Assembly: GCF_011064545.1 (NCBI RefSeq)
Contig: NZ_JAAMFG010000034.1
Location: 62,001 to 126,000 of the forward strand
Length of the DNA stretch: 64,000 nt
From: Wenzhouxiangella sp. XN24
GTDB lineage: Bacteria > Pseudomonadota > Gammaproteobacteria > Steroidobacterales > XN24
Direction: 5' to 3'
The position numbers were made by a program, and so were the translations under genes. A model generated the notes under the pieces. It was given only the letters and a program-made list of their open reading frames with translations. It ran no database searches and had not been told where the DNA came from. Each line of letters opens with the position of its first letter. The first letter of the stretch is position 1. Below are positions 17,969-27,212 of the stretch, piece after piece.

Positions 17969-18550
17969 ATGGGCGACGACAGCGCAGAGAAATACGAGCG
18001 GATTCACGAATTGCTCGCACGGGTGGATCGGCATGAGCCGGATGCCTTCGGCGACCTTGTTGCGGTCGTCTATCCGGAGCTGAAGCGACTCGCGCATTTC
18101 CAGCTGACCCGCGAGCAACCGGGCCATACGCTCAACACGACGGCGATCGTGCACGAGGCCTATGTCCGCATGGCGTCCGGCGCAGGACGCTGGGACGATC
18201 GCAAGCACTTCCTGCGCGCCGCTTCGGCGGTGATGCGTCACCTGCTCGTGGACCACGCCCGCAGGAAACGGGCCGACAAGCGCGGCAGCGGCAATGTCCT
18301 GCTCGAACTCGAAGAGAGCCGCGTCGAAGGAGGTGACGACAGCCTGGCGGTTCTGGCGCTGGATAACGCCTTGAAGGATATTGCTGAGATCGACCCGCGG
18401 CTGGAGCAGATTATCGAGTGCCGGTACTTCGCCGGCCTGAGCATCGACGATACGGCGGAGGCGCTGGGCATGTCCGTCCGCACCGTCGAACGCGACGTGC
18501 AACGCGCCCGGGCATACTTGGTGGAAGCGATGGGCCCGGATGAGCATTGA
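17969..18550 (+). CDS. ECF-type RNA polymerase sigma factor
   Basis: 193 residues from ATG 17969. Region 2 spans YPELKRLAHFQLTREQPGHTL and VHEAYVRMA; region 4 contains LSIDDTAEALGMSVRTVERDVQRARAYL, a clear helix-turn-helix. The sequence type (Sig-70_X6-like) is usually paired with a Ser/Thr kinase, as here: its TGA stop overlaps the TTG start of the kinase gene in the string TTGA. The sigma factor is therefore likely controlled by the kinase rather than by a classical anti-sigma protein. Target genes are unknown. Confidence 0.9.
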   Translation: MGDDSAEKYERIHELLARVDRHEPDAFGDLVAVVYPELKRLAHFQLTREQPGHTLNTTAIVHEAYVRMASGAGRWDDRKHFLRAASAVMRHLLVDHARRKRADKRGSGNVLLELEESRVEGGDDSLAVLALDNALKDIAEIDPRLEQIIECRYFAGLSIDDTAEALGMSVRTVERDVQRARAYLVEAMGPDEH

Positions 18551-21087
18551 GCAAATCGTTCGACATAATTGCTGATCAGCTTTTCAGTGCAGCATTGCTG
18601 CAGCCCGCAGGGGAGCGGGCAGGGTTCGTGCGGGAGGAGTCGGCCGGGAACGCGCAACTCGAGCGCCGCGTTATGAAGTTGCTGTCCGCCGCGGGCAGCC
18701 CTGACGAAAAGCTTGCCGGCGCATTCGATACGGCGCGCGAGAGTTTGTGGCGCGACGTCCTGCGAGAGGAAGCTACGGCAGGTGAGGACCTGTCGGGCCA
18801 GTGTGTCGATGACTGGCGGCTCGTCCGGCGCCTGGCCCGGGGCGGCCTGGCCACCGTCTACCTGGCGCGCCGCGAAGATGGCAACTTCGATCAGAAGGCC
18901 GCTTTCAAGGTTTTGCGTCGCGGGCTGGACACCGATGACGTGGTGGCTCGGTTCCGGGCCGAACGCCAGATCCTGTCGACCCTCGAACATCCCTCGATCG
19001 CCCGGATCCTCGACGGTGGAGCCATGGGGGACGGACGCCCGTACCTTGTGCTGGAGTTCGTCGACGGCCTGCCGATCACCCGCTATTGCGACGAGAACGG
19101 CGTCGAGCTGCGCGGCCGCATCAGGTTGTTGATGCGGGTGCTCGAGGCTTTGCACCACGCGCACAAGCACCTGGTGGTCCACCGTGACATCAAGCCCTCG
19201 AATATCCTCGTGAACGCCGAAGGCCACGTTTCGTTACTTGATTTCGGTATCTCCAAGCTGCTCGACCCGGAGTCGTTGCCGGGTGGTGGGACGCTCACTC
19301 GCACCGGCGTTGCGCTGCTTACGCCTGGTTACGGCAGCCCGGAGCAGCAGGCCGGCCGACCGGTGACGACGGCGTCGGACATCTACCAGGTCGGCCTGGT
19401 GGCCTATGAACTGATCACCGGCAAGCGTCCGTTCCGCGATCTCCGGCTGCCTGGGCACGTTGAGACACCGCTCCCGAGCCGGTCGTTGGACGACGGCAAG
19501 CTGCGGCGTGAAGTGACGGGGGATCTCGATGCCATCATCGGCATGGCCATGCATGACGATCCCGGTCGTCGCTACGCATCCGCGCTCGACATGCGCGACG
19601 ATCTGCAGCGCTATCTCGATCACCGCCCGATCGTGGCCCGCCCCGACACCCTCGGCTATCGCTTCGCCAAGCTCGCGCGCCGGCGTCCCTGGATGGTTCC
19701 TGCGATCACCGTAGCGATCCTTGCCGTTGCCGGATACCTGGCCACACTGACCGTCTACAACCGCCAGCTCGAGTTCGAGAAGCGACGCGCACAGGCTGCG
19801 GAGAACTTCATGGTGGACCTGCTGCGCAGCCCGGACCCGTTCACCCCGGCGGACCCGGAACTTGGCAGCAGTATCACGGTGGTCGAGGCGCTGGATCTCG
19901 GCGTGGCACGCCTGGGTTCGGGGGACATCGACGACCCCGCGCTGCAGGCCTCGCTGCTCGACTCGATCGCGGGCGTCTATGCGAGCCTGGACCAGCACCG
20001 CGAGGCCATTGAACTGGGTGAAAAGGCGCTGGCGATCAAGCGCGAGCTTCACGGTGACAACGCGCGCGAAGCGCTCGCGGGGCTCGTGATGCTCGCGCAG
20101 CAACACCAGGCTATTGGCGACTACGATACGGCGCTGGGTTATCGCGAGGAGGAACTGGCGCTAGCCAAGCGGCTGTTTCCGGAATCCCATCCCCGGGTGG
20201 GCGCCGCGGAGGCCGGCGTCGCAGCCCTGCAGGAAGCGCTGGGCAACTTTGAGGAAAGCGCGCGGCTTTACGCGCTGGGCATCGCCAAGATGCGACAAGC
20301 GCCTGAGGAGCATTCCCGGCCGCTGATCAACGCCCTGGCGGCACTGTCCGGCCTGCTCGATGAGCCCGATCCGCCTGAAGCCGCGGCGCTCCTGGAGGAG
20401 GCCCGAGCCCTGGCGAACGAGCTTTTTGGCGCAGACAGCCTCTCGATGGCGTTGATCCATGTACAGGCCGCCACCGCAGCATCCAACTACCGGGACTTCG
20501 AAACCGCGACGAGGGAGTTTCGCGCCGCGCTCGACATCTATGAAGCCCGGCTGGGGCGGCAGCACGGTGCAACGCTGACGGCCTTGAACAACCTCGGCGT
20601 GCTTCACACGAGGGCGGGGGAGCAGGAACGTGCCGAGCAGGTGTTCCGCGAACTGCTCGAGTTGTCCGAGCAGAAGTACGGCCGCGAGCACCGCAGCGTC
20701 GCCGTCCAGTATCAGAACCTCGGCACCGTGGTCGGCCGCCAGGGCCGCTTTGCAGAGGCTGTGCCGCTGCACCGCCAGGCCCACGAGATCTTCGACGCAA
20801 CGCTGCCCGGGCATTTCATGACTGCGTATCCGCTCATCTCCCTTGCCTATGCGGACCTGCAGATAGGGGAACCTGCAGCCGCCGAACAGGCTGCGCGCGG
20901 GGCTCTGGAAATCCTGGGAACATCAGATAGCCAGGCCTATGCCATCGGCGTGGCCCGCTGCCTGGCTGCGCTGGCGCTGGAAGCACAGGGCGCCGAAACC
21001 GAAGGCCAGCAATGGATGGTCGATGCGCGGGCGTTGCTGGCGGGGTTGTCGGTGGATCCGATCTACCAGGTCGCCTGCCGGCTCTGA
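18547..21087 (+). CDS. Membrane Ser/Thr protein kinase with C-terminal TPR repeats
   Basis: 846 residues starting at TTG 18547; the nearby ATG at 18540 is in another frame, so the TTGA overlap with the sigma-factor stop is the most likely start. Kinase domain about residues 90-350: loop ARGGLATVY, catalytic Lys in AFKVLRR (K121), VHRDIKPSN (212-220), LDFG (231-234). One membrane helix (about 380-402) separates it from a periplasmic TPR array of roughly eight to ten repeats. The glycine loop is one Gly shorter than the common GxGGMG. Probable role: sensing in the envelope and controlling the upstream sigma factor by phosphorylation. Confidence 0.92.
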   Translation: MSKSFDIIADQLFSAALLQPAGERAGFVREESAGNAQLERRVMKLLSAAGSPDEKLAGAFDTARESLWRDVLREEATAGEDLSGQCVDDWRLVRRLARGGLATVYLARREDGNFDQKAAFKVLRRGLDTDDVVARFRAERQILSTLEHPSIARILDGGAMGDGRPYLVLEFVDGLPITRYCDENGVELRGRIRLLMRVLEALHHAHKHLVVHRDIKPSNILVNAEGHVSLLDFGISKLLDPESLPGGGTLTRTGVALLTPGYGSPEQQAGRPVTTASDIYQVGLVAYELITGKRPFRDLRLPGHVETPLPSRSLDDGKLRREVTGDLDAIIGMAMHDDPGRRYASALDMRDDLQRYLDHRPIVARPDTLGYRFAKLARRRPWMVPAITVAILAVAGYLATLTVYNRQLEFEKRRAQAAENFMVDLLRSPDPFTPADPELGSSITVVEALDLGVARLGSGDIDDPALQASLLDSIAGVYASLDQHREAIELGEKALAIKRELHGDNAREALAGLVMLAQQHQAIGDYDTALGYREEELALAKRLFPESHPRVGAAEAGVAALQEALGNFEESARLYALGIAKMRQAPEEHSRPLINALAALSGLLDEPDPPEAAALLEEARALANELFGADSLSMALIHVQAATAASNYRDFETATREFRAALDIYEARLGRQHGATLTALNNLGVLHTRAGEQERAEQVFRELLELSEQKYGREHRSVAVQYQNLGTVVGRQGRFAEAVPLHRQAHEIFDATLPGHFMTAYPLISLAYADLQIGEPAAAEQAARGALEILGTSDSQAYAIGVARCLAALALEAQGAETEGQQWMVDARALLAGLSVDPIYQVACRL

Positions 21088-21159
21088 TTCGGCCCAGGCC
21101 CCGCAAACTCGACTGACGCGATCCCCAGTAAAGCTTCGAGCGCGGTGACGCAGTCGGCC

Positions 21160-22419
21160 TCAGGCCTTGGCAATGGCTGCAACCAGGTAGCCACGAAGCC
21201 ATTCGAGCTCGTCGTCTTTCAGTCCGGCGCCCATGGCGCGTTCGGTGCGGTCGGTGGACAGCAGCAGTTCCTTGCCGGAAAGCTTAAGCGTTCGGGTATT
21301 CGTTAATTCGGAGTCCCGGTCGCGGACATGGATGCTTTCGATTTCGCACAACGGCAGGGCGAAGCTGCGCCGTTGCACCAGCCGATCTTCGTGGCGGACT
21401 TCCTTGCGCGTGATGATGATTCGGTTCGGGTTCTTGCGCTGCAGGTACCAGATGCCGAACGCTACGCCCCCAAGCAACAGCCCGGCGAAAACCGGGCGGA
21501 ACTCCAGGTTCCATACACCCAGAAACAAGAAGAAACCGCCCATGCCACCCAAGATATAGAACACCGGCTTGGGAAGGCTGGCGGCATGAACGGTCAAGTG
21601 CAGCTCCTGTGATGCCGGATCGTCGGCGCTGCCGCGCTGCTCCACGGCCAGCGAAGGCGGTGGCGCGTTATCGTTCCAGTCGACTGCAATGCTGCCTTCA
21701 TCTGCCATTTGCCTGATCGACTTGTCCAGGTCGACGGCCTGGCGAACCTCGCTGGCGCCATCGCGCGCGTCGATGGCGGGGAGACCCAGTGATGCGGCCA
21801 GTGTCTCCCACAACGGTCGCAGATCACTTTCGGCTGCGTGATGCGCCGATCGACGGGCTGCCCCTCTCGTGGTGGCGCGCTCGATCAGGTATTCCAAGAC
21901 ATGGCGCCGGCCGGTGGTCTTAACTGCCAGGGGAATTGTCTTGGCCTCATCCGGATGGACCAGTTCGATCACGTGCCGGAAACGCTGTTCGTCGCGTGTC
22001 ACCGGGACATCACGCGTGCTCGTCTGGATTTTGTAGCGCTGCCAGCGCACACCGTCGTAGTTGGCGAGGGGCTCTGACCACTGGTGACTTTTGAGCCACC
22101 GCTTCGTCGTGACGGTCACGCTACGGCCATCGATCACGGCGCGGCTCTCAGTCTTCCATCCCGCCAGGCCGCACCACAGCCGACGCGAGGCCACGGCAAT
22201 CAGCGCCACCGGCAGGAGCGCCTTGACCGGGGCCGTATGTTCGCCGAACGCATTCTCGGGGATCAGTTCGCCGGCCATGAAGGCAAGTACCAGGAATACG
22301 GCGGCCAGTCCGAAGATCGCTATAAGGCTCGCGCCGGACCAACGCCAGGCAACCTCGAGTGGGAGCATATTGCCCTCGCTGAGTTGCTCGACGTCCAGAT
22401 GCGCGTGTTTTCTGCTCAT
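21160..22419 (-). CDS. Membrane protein with two hydrophobic hairpins, unknown
   Basis: 419 residues, ATG at 22419. Two helices near the N-terminus (about 28-50 and 65-85), a soluble middle region, another helix pair (about 282-320) and a soluble C-terminal domain with IIITRKEVRHEDRLVQRRSFALPLCEIESIHV. The segments after each hairpin have the layout of bacterial PH-like domains. I cannot name a family with certainty. It is followed downstream by the convergent kinase gene and shares its strand with a small secreted protein gene 15 bases upstream, so the two probably form an operon. Confidence 0.7.
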   Translation of the reverse strand: MSRKHAHLDVEQLSEGNMLPLEVAWRWSGASLIAIFGLAAVFLVLAFMAGELIPENAFGEHTAPVKALLPVALIAVASRRLWCGLAGWKTESRAVIDGRSVTVTTKRWLKSHQWSEPLANYDGVRWQRYKIQTSTRDVPVTRDEQRFRHVIELVHPDEAKTIPLAVKTTGRRHVLEYLIERATTRGAARRSAHHAAESDLRPLWETLAASLGLPAIDARDGASEVRQAVDLDKSIRQMADEGSIAVDWNDNAPPPSLAVEQRGSADDPASQELHLTVHAASLPKPVFYILGGMGGFFLFLGVWNLEFRPVFAGLLLGGVAFGIWYLQRKNPNRIIITRKEVRHEDRLVQRRSFALPLCEIESIHVRDRDSELTNTRTLKLSGKELLLSTDRTERAMGAGLKDDELEWLRGYLVAAIAKA

Positions 22420-22434
22420 CTTTGCGATCCGCAG

Positions 22435-22929
22435 CTAACGGACGTTCGAGCCCCTGAAGCCGATCATTGCGTCGCATGTACCGCGCGCATCGACGAAACG
22501 CGCGACGATGCCGATCATGCCGTTGTCTTTCATAACCCAGCTCGAGTCGATCACCGCCCAGTCCGATTCGAGCGCCTTGGCCTGGGAATCCGGCTCGCCG
22601 AATCGCTCGACCAGGATCGGCAAGACCTCGTCGTGGAAAGCCAGGCAGGTGTCGCGCTCATCGGCGATTTCCGGTCTGATCTCAGCGCCTGTCAGCCTGT
22701 TTTCCAGTTCCTCATCGCCGCGCGTGAAATCCCCGAGGTGCGGGTATATGTCGAAATTCCTGTCGGCGAAAGACAGTTTGCCGTCGGGAAAGGCTTCCAG
22801 GAGCTCGGCTTCGGTCATGCCGACCACCAGGCCTTCGAATCCTTCGAGGGCGTCCGGCTCCTCGGCCTGCGCGGCCGGCACCATGGCCATGAAAGCGACC
22901 AGGCCAAGGATGCGTGTCATCTTGCGCAT
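22435..22929 (-). CDS. Small secreted protein, unknown
   Basis: 164 residues from the ATG at 22929, which has GAGAGGGA before it; an upstream ATG at 22950 would precede the signal peptide by seven residues. Signal peptide ends near AQA (about residue 21). The mature part contains GLVVGMTEAELLEAFPDGKL and two Cys (in DTCLAF and GTCDAMIGF) that could form a disulfide. The pattern GxxxGMTxxEL...FP resembles small periplasmic proteins of the BamE/SmpA-like type, but the match is only suggestive. Co-directional with the membrane protein gene downstream. Confidence 0.65.
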   Translation of the reverse strand: MRKMTRILGLVAFMAMVPAAQAEEPDALEGFEGLVVGMTEAELLEAFPDGKLSFADRNFDIYPHLGDFTRGDEELENRLTGAEIRPEIADERDTCLAFHDEVLPILVERFGEPDSQAKALESDWAVIDSSWVMKDNGMIGIVARFVDARGTCDAMIGFRGSNVR

Positions 22930-23173
22930 GGTGATGTCCCTCTCAGTCAAGGTTCTTCGGTAGTGGTCTTCCTATAAGCGTGTTGGCGTTGCCCGAACCG
23001 CCATCAGGGTGCTGCCTGCGAGCAGATGCGCGAGGGCCAGCCTTGAGTTGCGCTATAGCCGGCAACGAACCCTTGGTGCCTCCCGGTGGCGGATTTGTCG
23101 CTGGGCTGCGCTTTAGATGCTGAAGGCCGGGAGTAATTTCCCGGCGAGACTGCATTTCACCTGGAGAGCGCTG

Positions 23174-24760
23174 ATGAGCCCAAGACTCGCCCCGGTTGCG
23201 TTTCTTTGCTGCATTCCCGTGGCTGGGGTGCTCGGCGCAGAGGTGCCGCCCTCCACCAACATCTCATTCGAGGTGATGGCGGAGAGAGGGTACTCACCCA
23301 CTGACTTGACGAGCTCGCAAATACTCGAGATCGAAGGCGTTACGAAGTCCGAGCGCCTCGAGCGCAGCGGCGCGGAGTTGTATGAGGTCAATCGGAATAT
23401 CCCAGGACTCACCGACATGATGCCGGATCCCGGCAGCATTCCCGGCTTCGGCGACGGCACCGGCGTCGCGGAGTATTTCGAAGTCGTGTCGATGAACGTC
23501 GACGATGAAAGGATGAACTTTGCCCGGGCGGTTCCCCCCGAGGAAATCGGGCGGCGCAAGGTGGAGGCAGGGGGTATCACTCCTGAAGAATTGGCCGACG
23601 GGCTGGAAGCGTATTCGAACGCTCTGCTTGCCATCGGCGGGGCGATTCGACAAGAGGTGCCGGGCTTAGGCTTCCTAGGAGGTTATGTTCATCATGACGG
23701 GGGGATTGACGATGCCCCTAGAGCGATGCCTGGCGTTGTAGGTGCTTGGCAGGGTGCAGAAATGTGCGCCATATGGGGAGGCGAGGACGCGGTGATTGAG
23801 ATTGAACCTGGATTCCCGCGCGACCCGGCGGTGCGCCCATACACGCGGGAGGACAGGGAACAGGTGGGGGAATTTGCATCAGAGTGGTTGGACAACTCTT
23901 GGTTGAGCCCTGATCCACTGACCTTTCTGACCGGTCCGGCCTGCATGTCCAGGTATACCGCTGCCGTCTTGCGGGCCAGGGACCTGACGGAGGAACAGAA
24001 AAAGGACGAGATCACGCGTGCACGCGAAGAGGCGGCGCGCCGGATCGAGTTGGCGAGTCGCGAGGAAGTCGACGGCCGGCCGACTTACAAGCTGGAAATG
24101 AATGATCTCAACGTCATCCAGACCATGGAAGACGGCACGCAGATCGACTTTCACAATGCCGCGGTCTGGATCGACGAGGAATACTTCGTCCGTCGCAAGA
24201 TGCGCATGGAAGGGATCATGCATGCCGAGGGGGAGTCCCGGGAATTCTTTCTCGAAAGCCTGGACCAGGACTACCGGAATGTGCCGGGCAGCCAGCTCTA
24301 TGAGCCGTACCGGACGGTGATGCGTACCGGCGGCATGATCACGCCCGAGCAGCAACGCGAAATGCAGACCGCATTGGCGGAGCTGGAAGACTACGAACGG
24401 CAGCTGGCCAGCATGCCGGCCTCCCAGCGGGCCATGATTGAACGCATGATGGGCGACAAGATCGACCAGGCCCGCAGCCTCGCTACCGGCGGCGCGGTGG
24501 AGTTCGTGATGCTCACCACCAGCATCGTGATCAACCCCGATTTCAGCGCCGCACCGTCGCTGCTGGATGATGGGCCGGATCTCGTGCGCACCATCCAGCA
24601 GGGTCTGACCGACCTTGGTTACGACCCGGGACCGGTCACCGGCGAGATGAACCAGCAGACGGCCGTCGCCATCGTGCGATTCGAATCCGACCAGGGCATG
24701 GAAGTGACCGGCCAGGCGACCCCTGCGGTCGCTGCGGCGATCCGCTCTGCCAACCGATGA
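23174..24760 (+). CDS. Secreted protein with C-terminal peptidoglycan-binding domain
   Basis: 528 residues from ATG 23174, preceded by CTGGAGAG and starting a signal peptide that ends near LGA. Most of the protein is unfamiliar: mixed alpha/beta, with Cys in MCAIWGG and PACMSRY. The middle (about 290-390) resembles DUF4412-type periplasmic domains (TYKLEMNDLNV, FHNAAVWIDEEYFVRRKMRMEG). The last about 65 residues are a PG_binding_1 domain (IQQGLTDLGYDPGPVTGEMNQQTAVAIVRFE). A stretch around 23650-23960 uses TTA, CTA, ATA and GTA codons that are rare elsewhere in the window. It is the first gene of a run of exported proteins; the next gene has the same C-terminal domain type. Confidence 0.75.
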   Translation: MSPRLAPVAFLCCIPVAGVLGAEVPPSTNISFEVMAERGYSPTDLTSSQILEIEGVTKSERLERSGAELYEVNRNIPGLTDMMPDPGSIPGFGDGTGVAEYFEVVSMNVDDERMNFARAVPPEEIGRRKVEAGGITPEELADGLEAYSNALLAIGGAIRQEVPGLGFLGGYVHHDGGIDDAPRAMPGVVGAWQGAEMCAIWGGEDAVIEIEPGFPRDPAVRPYTREDREQVGEFASEWLDNSWLSPDPLTFLTGPACMSRYTAAVLRARDLTEEQKKDEITRAREEAARRIELASREEVDGRPTYKLEMNDLNVIQTMEDGTQIDFHNAAVWIDEEYFVRRKMRMEGIMHAEGESREFFLESLDQDYRNVPGSQLYEPYRTVMRTGGMITPEQQREMQTALAELEDYERQLASMPASQRAMIERMMGDKIDQARSLATGGAVEFVMLTTSIVINPDFSAAPSLLDDGPDLVRTIQQGLTDLGYDPGPVTGEMNQQTAVAIVRFESDQGMEVTGQATPAVAAAIRSANR

Positions 24761-24825
24761 GCCATGACTCGGCCCCGGCTGCACCGGCGGGGTCGTGTGC
24801 GTCCAAGTCGAAGGGGAGATACCCA

Positions 24826-25416
24826 ATGACCCATTACCGGCTGAATCTCATTCTTTCAACGTTGCTTCTGTTCGGCACTCTCCTGCCGGCGCCTGTGGCA
24901 GCCGACGAGCTTACGAAACAGATCCAGCGGGACCTCGTTGTGCTGGGCTACGACCCGGGCAGCATCAGCGGGGAGAGCACGATCGAGACTGCAACCGCGA
25001 TCGCCAAGTTCCAGGCGGAACATGGTCTCGAGATTACCGGCACGGCATCACCCGACGTCGCCGGGCGACTGGCGACCGAGGTCCAGGCGATGCGCGCCGG
25101 GACACGCACACCGTCACCAGCCTCGGCGCCGGCGCCGGCGAAATCGGTGCCCGCCGATCCCGTTGCTCGCCAGGCCGCGCGTCAGGCTTGCCTGCAGGAG
25201 AAAATCGCGGCAAGGCAGGAAGCCCAAAAGAAAAAGCGGGGACTCGGCCGATTAATGAGCGCGGTGTCGCGCACAGCTTCGAGGATGGGCAACCAGGACG
25301 TCTCCCGGACGATGGGCGATGTCTATTCAGCCAGCCAGACCGCCGATGATCTGTCCGCGGCGGCGCGGGACCTCGGTGTCACCGACGATGAGATTGCGGC
25401 GTGCCAGGAGCTCTGA
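24826..25416 (+). CDS. Secreted peptidoglycan-binding domain protein
   Basis: 196 residues from the ATG at 24826, which follows AAGGGGAGAT; an ATG at 24757 overlapping the previous stop is in frame but precedes a non-signal stretch. Signal peptide ends near VAA. A PG_binding_1 domain follows directly (IQRDLVVLGYDPGSISGESTIETATAIAKFQ), then an Ala/Pro linker and a basic helical tail with two Cys. The first domain is close to the C-terminal domain of the upstream protein, so the two probably act at the same cell-wall site. Function beyond wall binding is unknown. Confidence 0.75.
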   Translation: MTHYRLNLILSTLLLFGTLLPAPVAADELTKQIQRDLVVLGYDPGSISGESTIETATAIAKFQAEHGLEITGTASPDVAGRLATEVQAMRAGTRTPSPASAPAPAKSVPADPVARQAARQACLQEKIAARQEAQKKKRGLGRLMSAVSRTASRMGNQDVSRTMGDVYSASQTADDLSAAARDLGVTDDEIAACQEL

Positions 25417-25421
25417 TCGAC

Positions 25422-27143
25422 ATGAGAAAATATATTCCATTCGCGGCTGCGCTTGGGTTGCTGGCATTCGTACATGCGGGCACGGCAATAGCCCAGTCCT
25501 GCGAAGCCTACTTCCCTTTCGATGGCAGTCTCGCCGATGCCAGCGGCAACGGCTTCGACGGCCGCATGCTCGGCCAGGACGGGGCGGCAGCTACGCCCCG
25601 CTTCGTGGAGGGACGTTCCGGCCAGGCGCTCGCCTTCGACGGTACTTCGGCGATGCGGGTACTCATGGACCTCCATTACGAAGGTTGTCCGCAGGTCAGC
25701 TTCACGGCCTGGATCCGGTTTGACGGTCCTTTGCCGAAAGGCAACCAGGTGATCCTTGCCACCGGAGGGTCCGGGCCGGGGCTGCGGGCGGCCGGATCAA
25801 CCCTGAGCCTGAACGGTACCGCGAACGGTCTCTCGGCGCGAAGCGCCGTCAGTCGTGACAGCGGCTGGATGTTCGTCGCGGGCGTCTACGACTATGCCAA
25901 CAACACCTATTCACTCCACTGGCGCAATCGCAGTGCCGAGGGAACGCTGAGCCAGCATCGGCGTCCGCCCGAGGAGGCGGTCTGGGTCGGGGCGATGAAC
26001 GACCGGCTCACGAATGCCGCCTCCAGCATCGTCATTGATGATCTCCGGATATTCGGCGCAACACTCAGGCCGGAGGACATTCGCGCATTGGCCCGGGACA
26101 CGCGCGTGGTGCGTCGCACAGGGCCAACGTCCACAGAGGGGACTGCGTTGCCGGGTGACCAGTACGATCCGGCGCGCCTGCCGGGTGACCAGTACGATCC
26201 GGCGCGCCTGCCGGGTGACCAGTACGATCCGGCGCGTCTGCCGGGTGACCAGTACGATCCGGCGCGTCTGCCGGGTGACCAGTACGATCCGGCGCGTCTG
26301 CCGGGTGACCAGTACGATCCGGCGCGTCGGCGTGGAAGCCATTCAGCCGCGTCAAGCGCTGGTCCTCAAGGGCTTCAGCAAGGGATCGAGGAGAACCAGC
26401 CGATCGTATTCGGGTCAGCGCCGGAACCGACTTCTGGATCTCGTGAGATTGTCACGACGGATGTTCGGGACAGTCTTCAGGAGAGTGTTGACGAACGGCG
26501 GCCCATCGAATTGGGCTACGAGTCTGAAGAAGAAGGGGTCGCGGCGGCGGAAGCAGCAGCGGCTCGCCGGGAAGCAGAGGCTGCTGCTGCGGCGGCGGAC
26601 ACCGCCCAAGCCGTGGTTCCGCGCCCAACGGGCTCGCCGAGGTTCAGTGCGATCGCCGGAACGTCTGGTGACGTACAGAGAATTATTGATCTGGAGACGG
26701 ACTTCTTGCATCAGATTTGGTGGCGCGAGCAAGGCGACGTTCCATGCCGAATTGGCGTTAGCACGGCAGATATTGAGCGCGAAGCTGTCACTCCGACAGA
26801 GTTATGTCCGGCGTTGGTACTGCCAGGGAGCAGTTTTCGAGTGACACTCCAGACAAGTGTCATCTCCAGTATCGAGGTCTGCCAGCGCGACAGCAATCAA
26901 AGGCTGAAGGGAATTCGGGTCGTAGGCGACCGGGTGAACGCTGACGGAACGGTTGAGTATGTACCTGGCGCGGCGGACCAGGAATCGTTGACCAACTGCC
27001 AGACCTGGAGTCCGAGAGTAATGTGCCCATCGCAGCAAGTTGCGACCGGCCTCGTAGTGCATACGCAGGAACGACGAGGAGAGACCGAAGCCATCACTGG
27101 ACTGCAGCTTGTCTGTCGAGCCGTGACGGCTCAATCGAACTAG
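25422..27143 (+). CDS. Secreted LamG-domain protein with decapeptide repeat
   Basis: 573 residues from ATG 25422. Signal peptide ends at AIAQ, followed by a LamG/concanavalin-type jelly roll (about 25-225: YFPFDGSLADASGNGFDG, ALAFDGTSA, WIRFDG, VYDYANNTY, IDDLRIF). Then six copies of the decapeptide LPGDQYDPAR, an Ala/Glu-rich spacer (about 360-395), and a Cys-rich C-terminal domain with about six Cys. The C-terminal third is lower in GC and uses different codons. LamG domains bind carbohydrate or protein ligands outside the cell; the repeat could be a stalk. It follows two peptidoglycan-binding proteins at six bases' distance. Confidence 0.78.
   Translation: MRKYIPFAAALGLLAFVHAGTAIAQSCEAYFPFDGSLADASGNGFDGRMLGQDGAAATPRFVEGRSGQALAFDGTSAMRVLMDLHYEGCPQVSFTAWIRFDGPLPKGNQVILATGGSGPGLRAAGSTLSLNGTANGLSARSAVSRDSGWMFVAGVYDYANNTYSLHWRNRSAEGTLSQHRRPPEEAVWVGAMNDRLTNAASSIVIDDLRIFGATLRPEDIRALARDTRVVRRTGPTSTEGTALPGDQYDPARLPGDQYDPARLPGDQYDPARLPGDQYDPARLPGDQYDPARLPGDQYDPARRRGSHSAASSAGPQGLQQGIEENQPIVFGSAPEPTSGSREIVTTDVRDSLQESVDERRPIELGYESEEEGVAAAEAAAARREAEAAAAAADTAQAVVPRPTGSPRFSAIAGTSGDVQRIIDLETDFLHQIWWREQGDVPCRIGVSTADIEREAVTPTELCPALVLPGSSFRVTLQTSVISSIEVCQRDSNQRLKGIRVVGDRVNADGTVEYVPGAADQESLTNCQTWSPRVMCPSQQVATGLVVHTQERRGETEAITGLQLVCRAVTAQSN
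26148..26327. repeat. Six tandem 30-bp repeats inside LamG gene
   Basis: Six consecutive 30-bp units, nearly identical (differences only at the first base and the last base), each encoding LPGDQYDPAR in frame. Such near-identity at DNA level shows recent expansion or gene conversion, and unit number may vary between strains. It is not a CRISPR array: there are no spacers. Confidence 0.95.
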
Positions 27144-27212
27144 CGGCAGGCCGACCATGCTGAACCCCCGTTTCGCTTTCGGGCTGCACAAAGACGTTGG
27201 AGGGTTCTAGGA

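Noticed and set aside
16607-18547. 646-codon open frame on the minus strand
   Set aside because: Antisense to the CHAD and sigma-factor genes, which have conserved motifs on the plus strand.
26148-26327. CRISPR-like repeat array
   Set aside because: The 30-bp units are directly adjacent with no spacers and encode a peptide repeat in frame; no cas genes.
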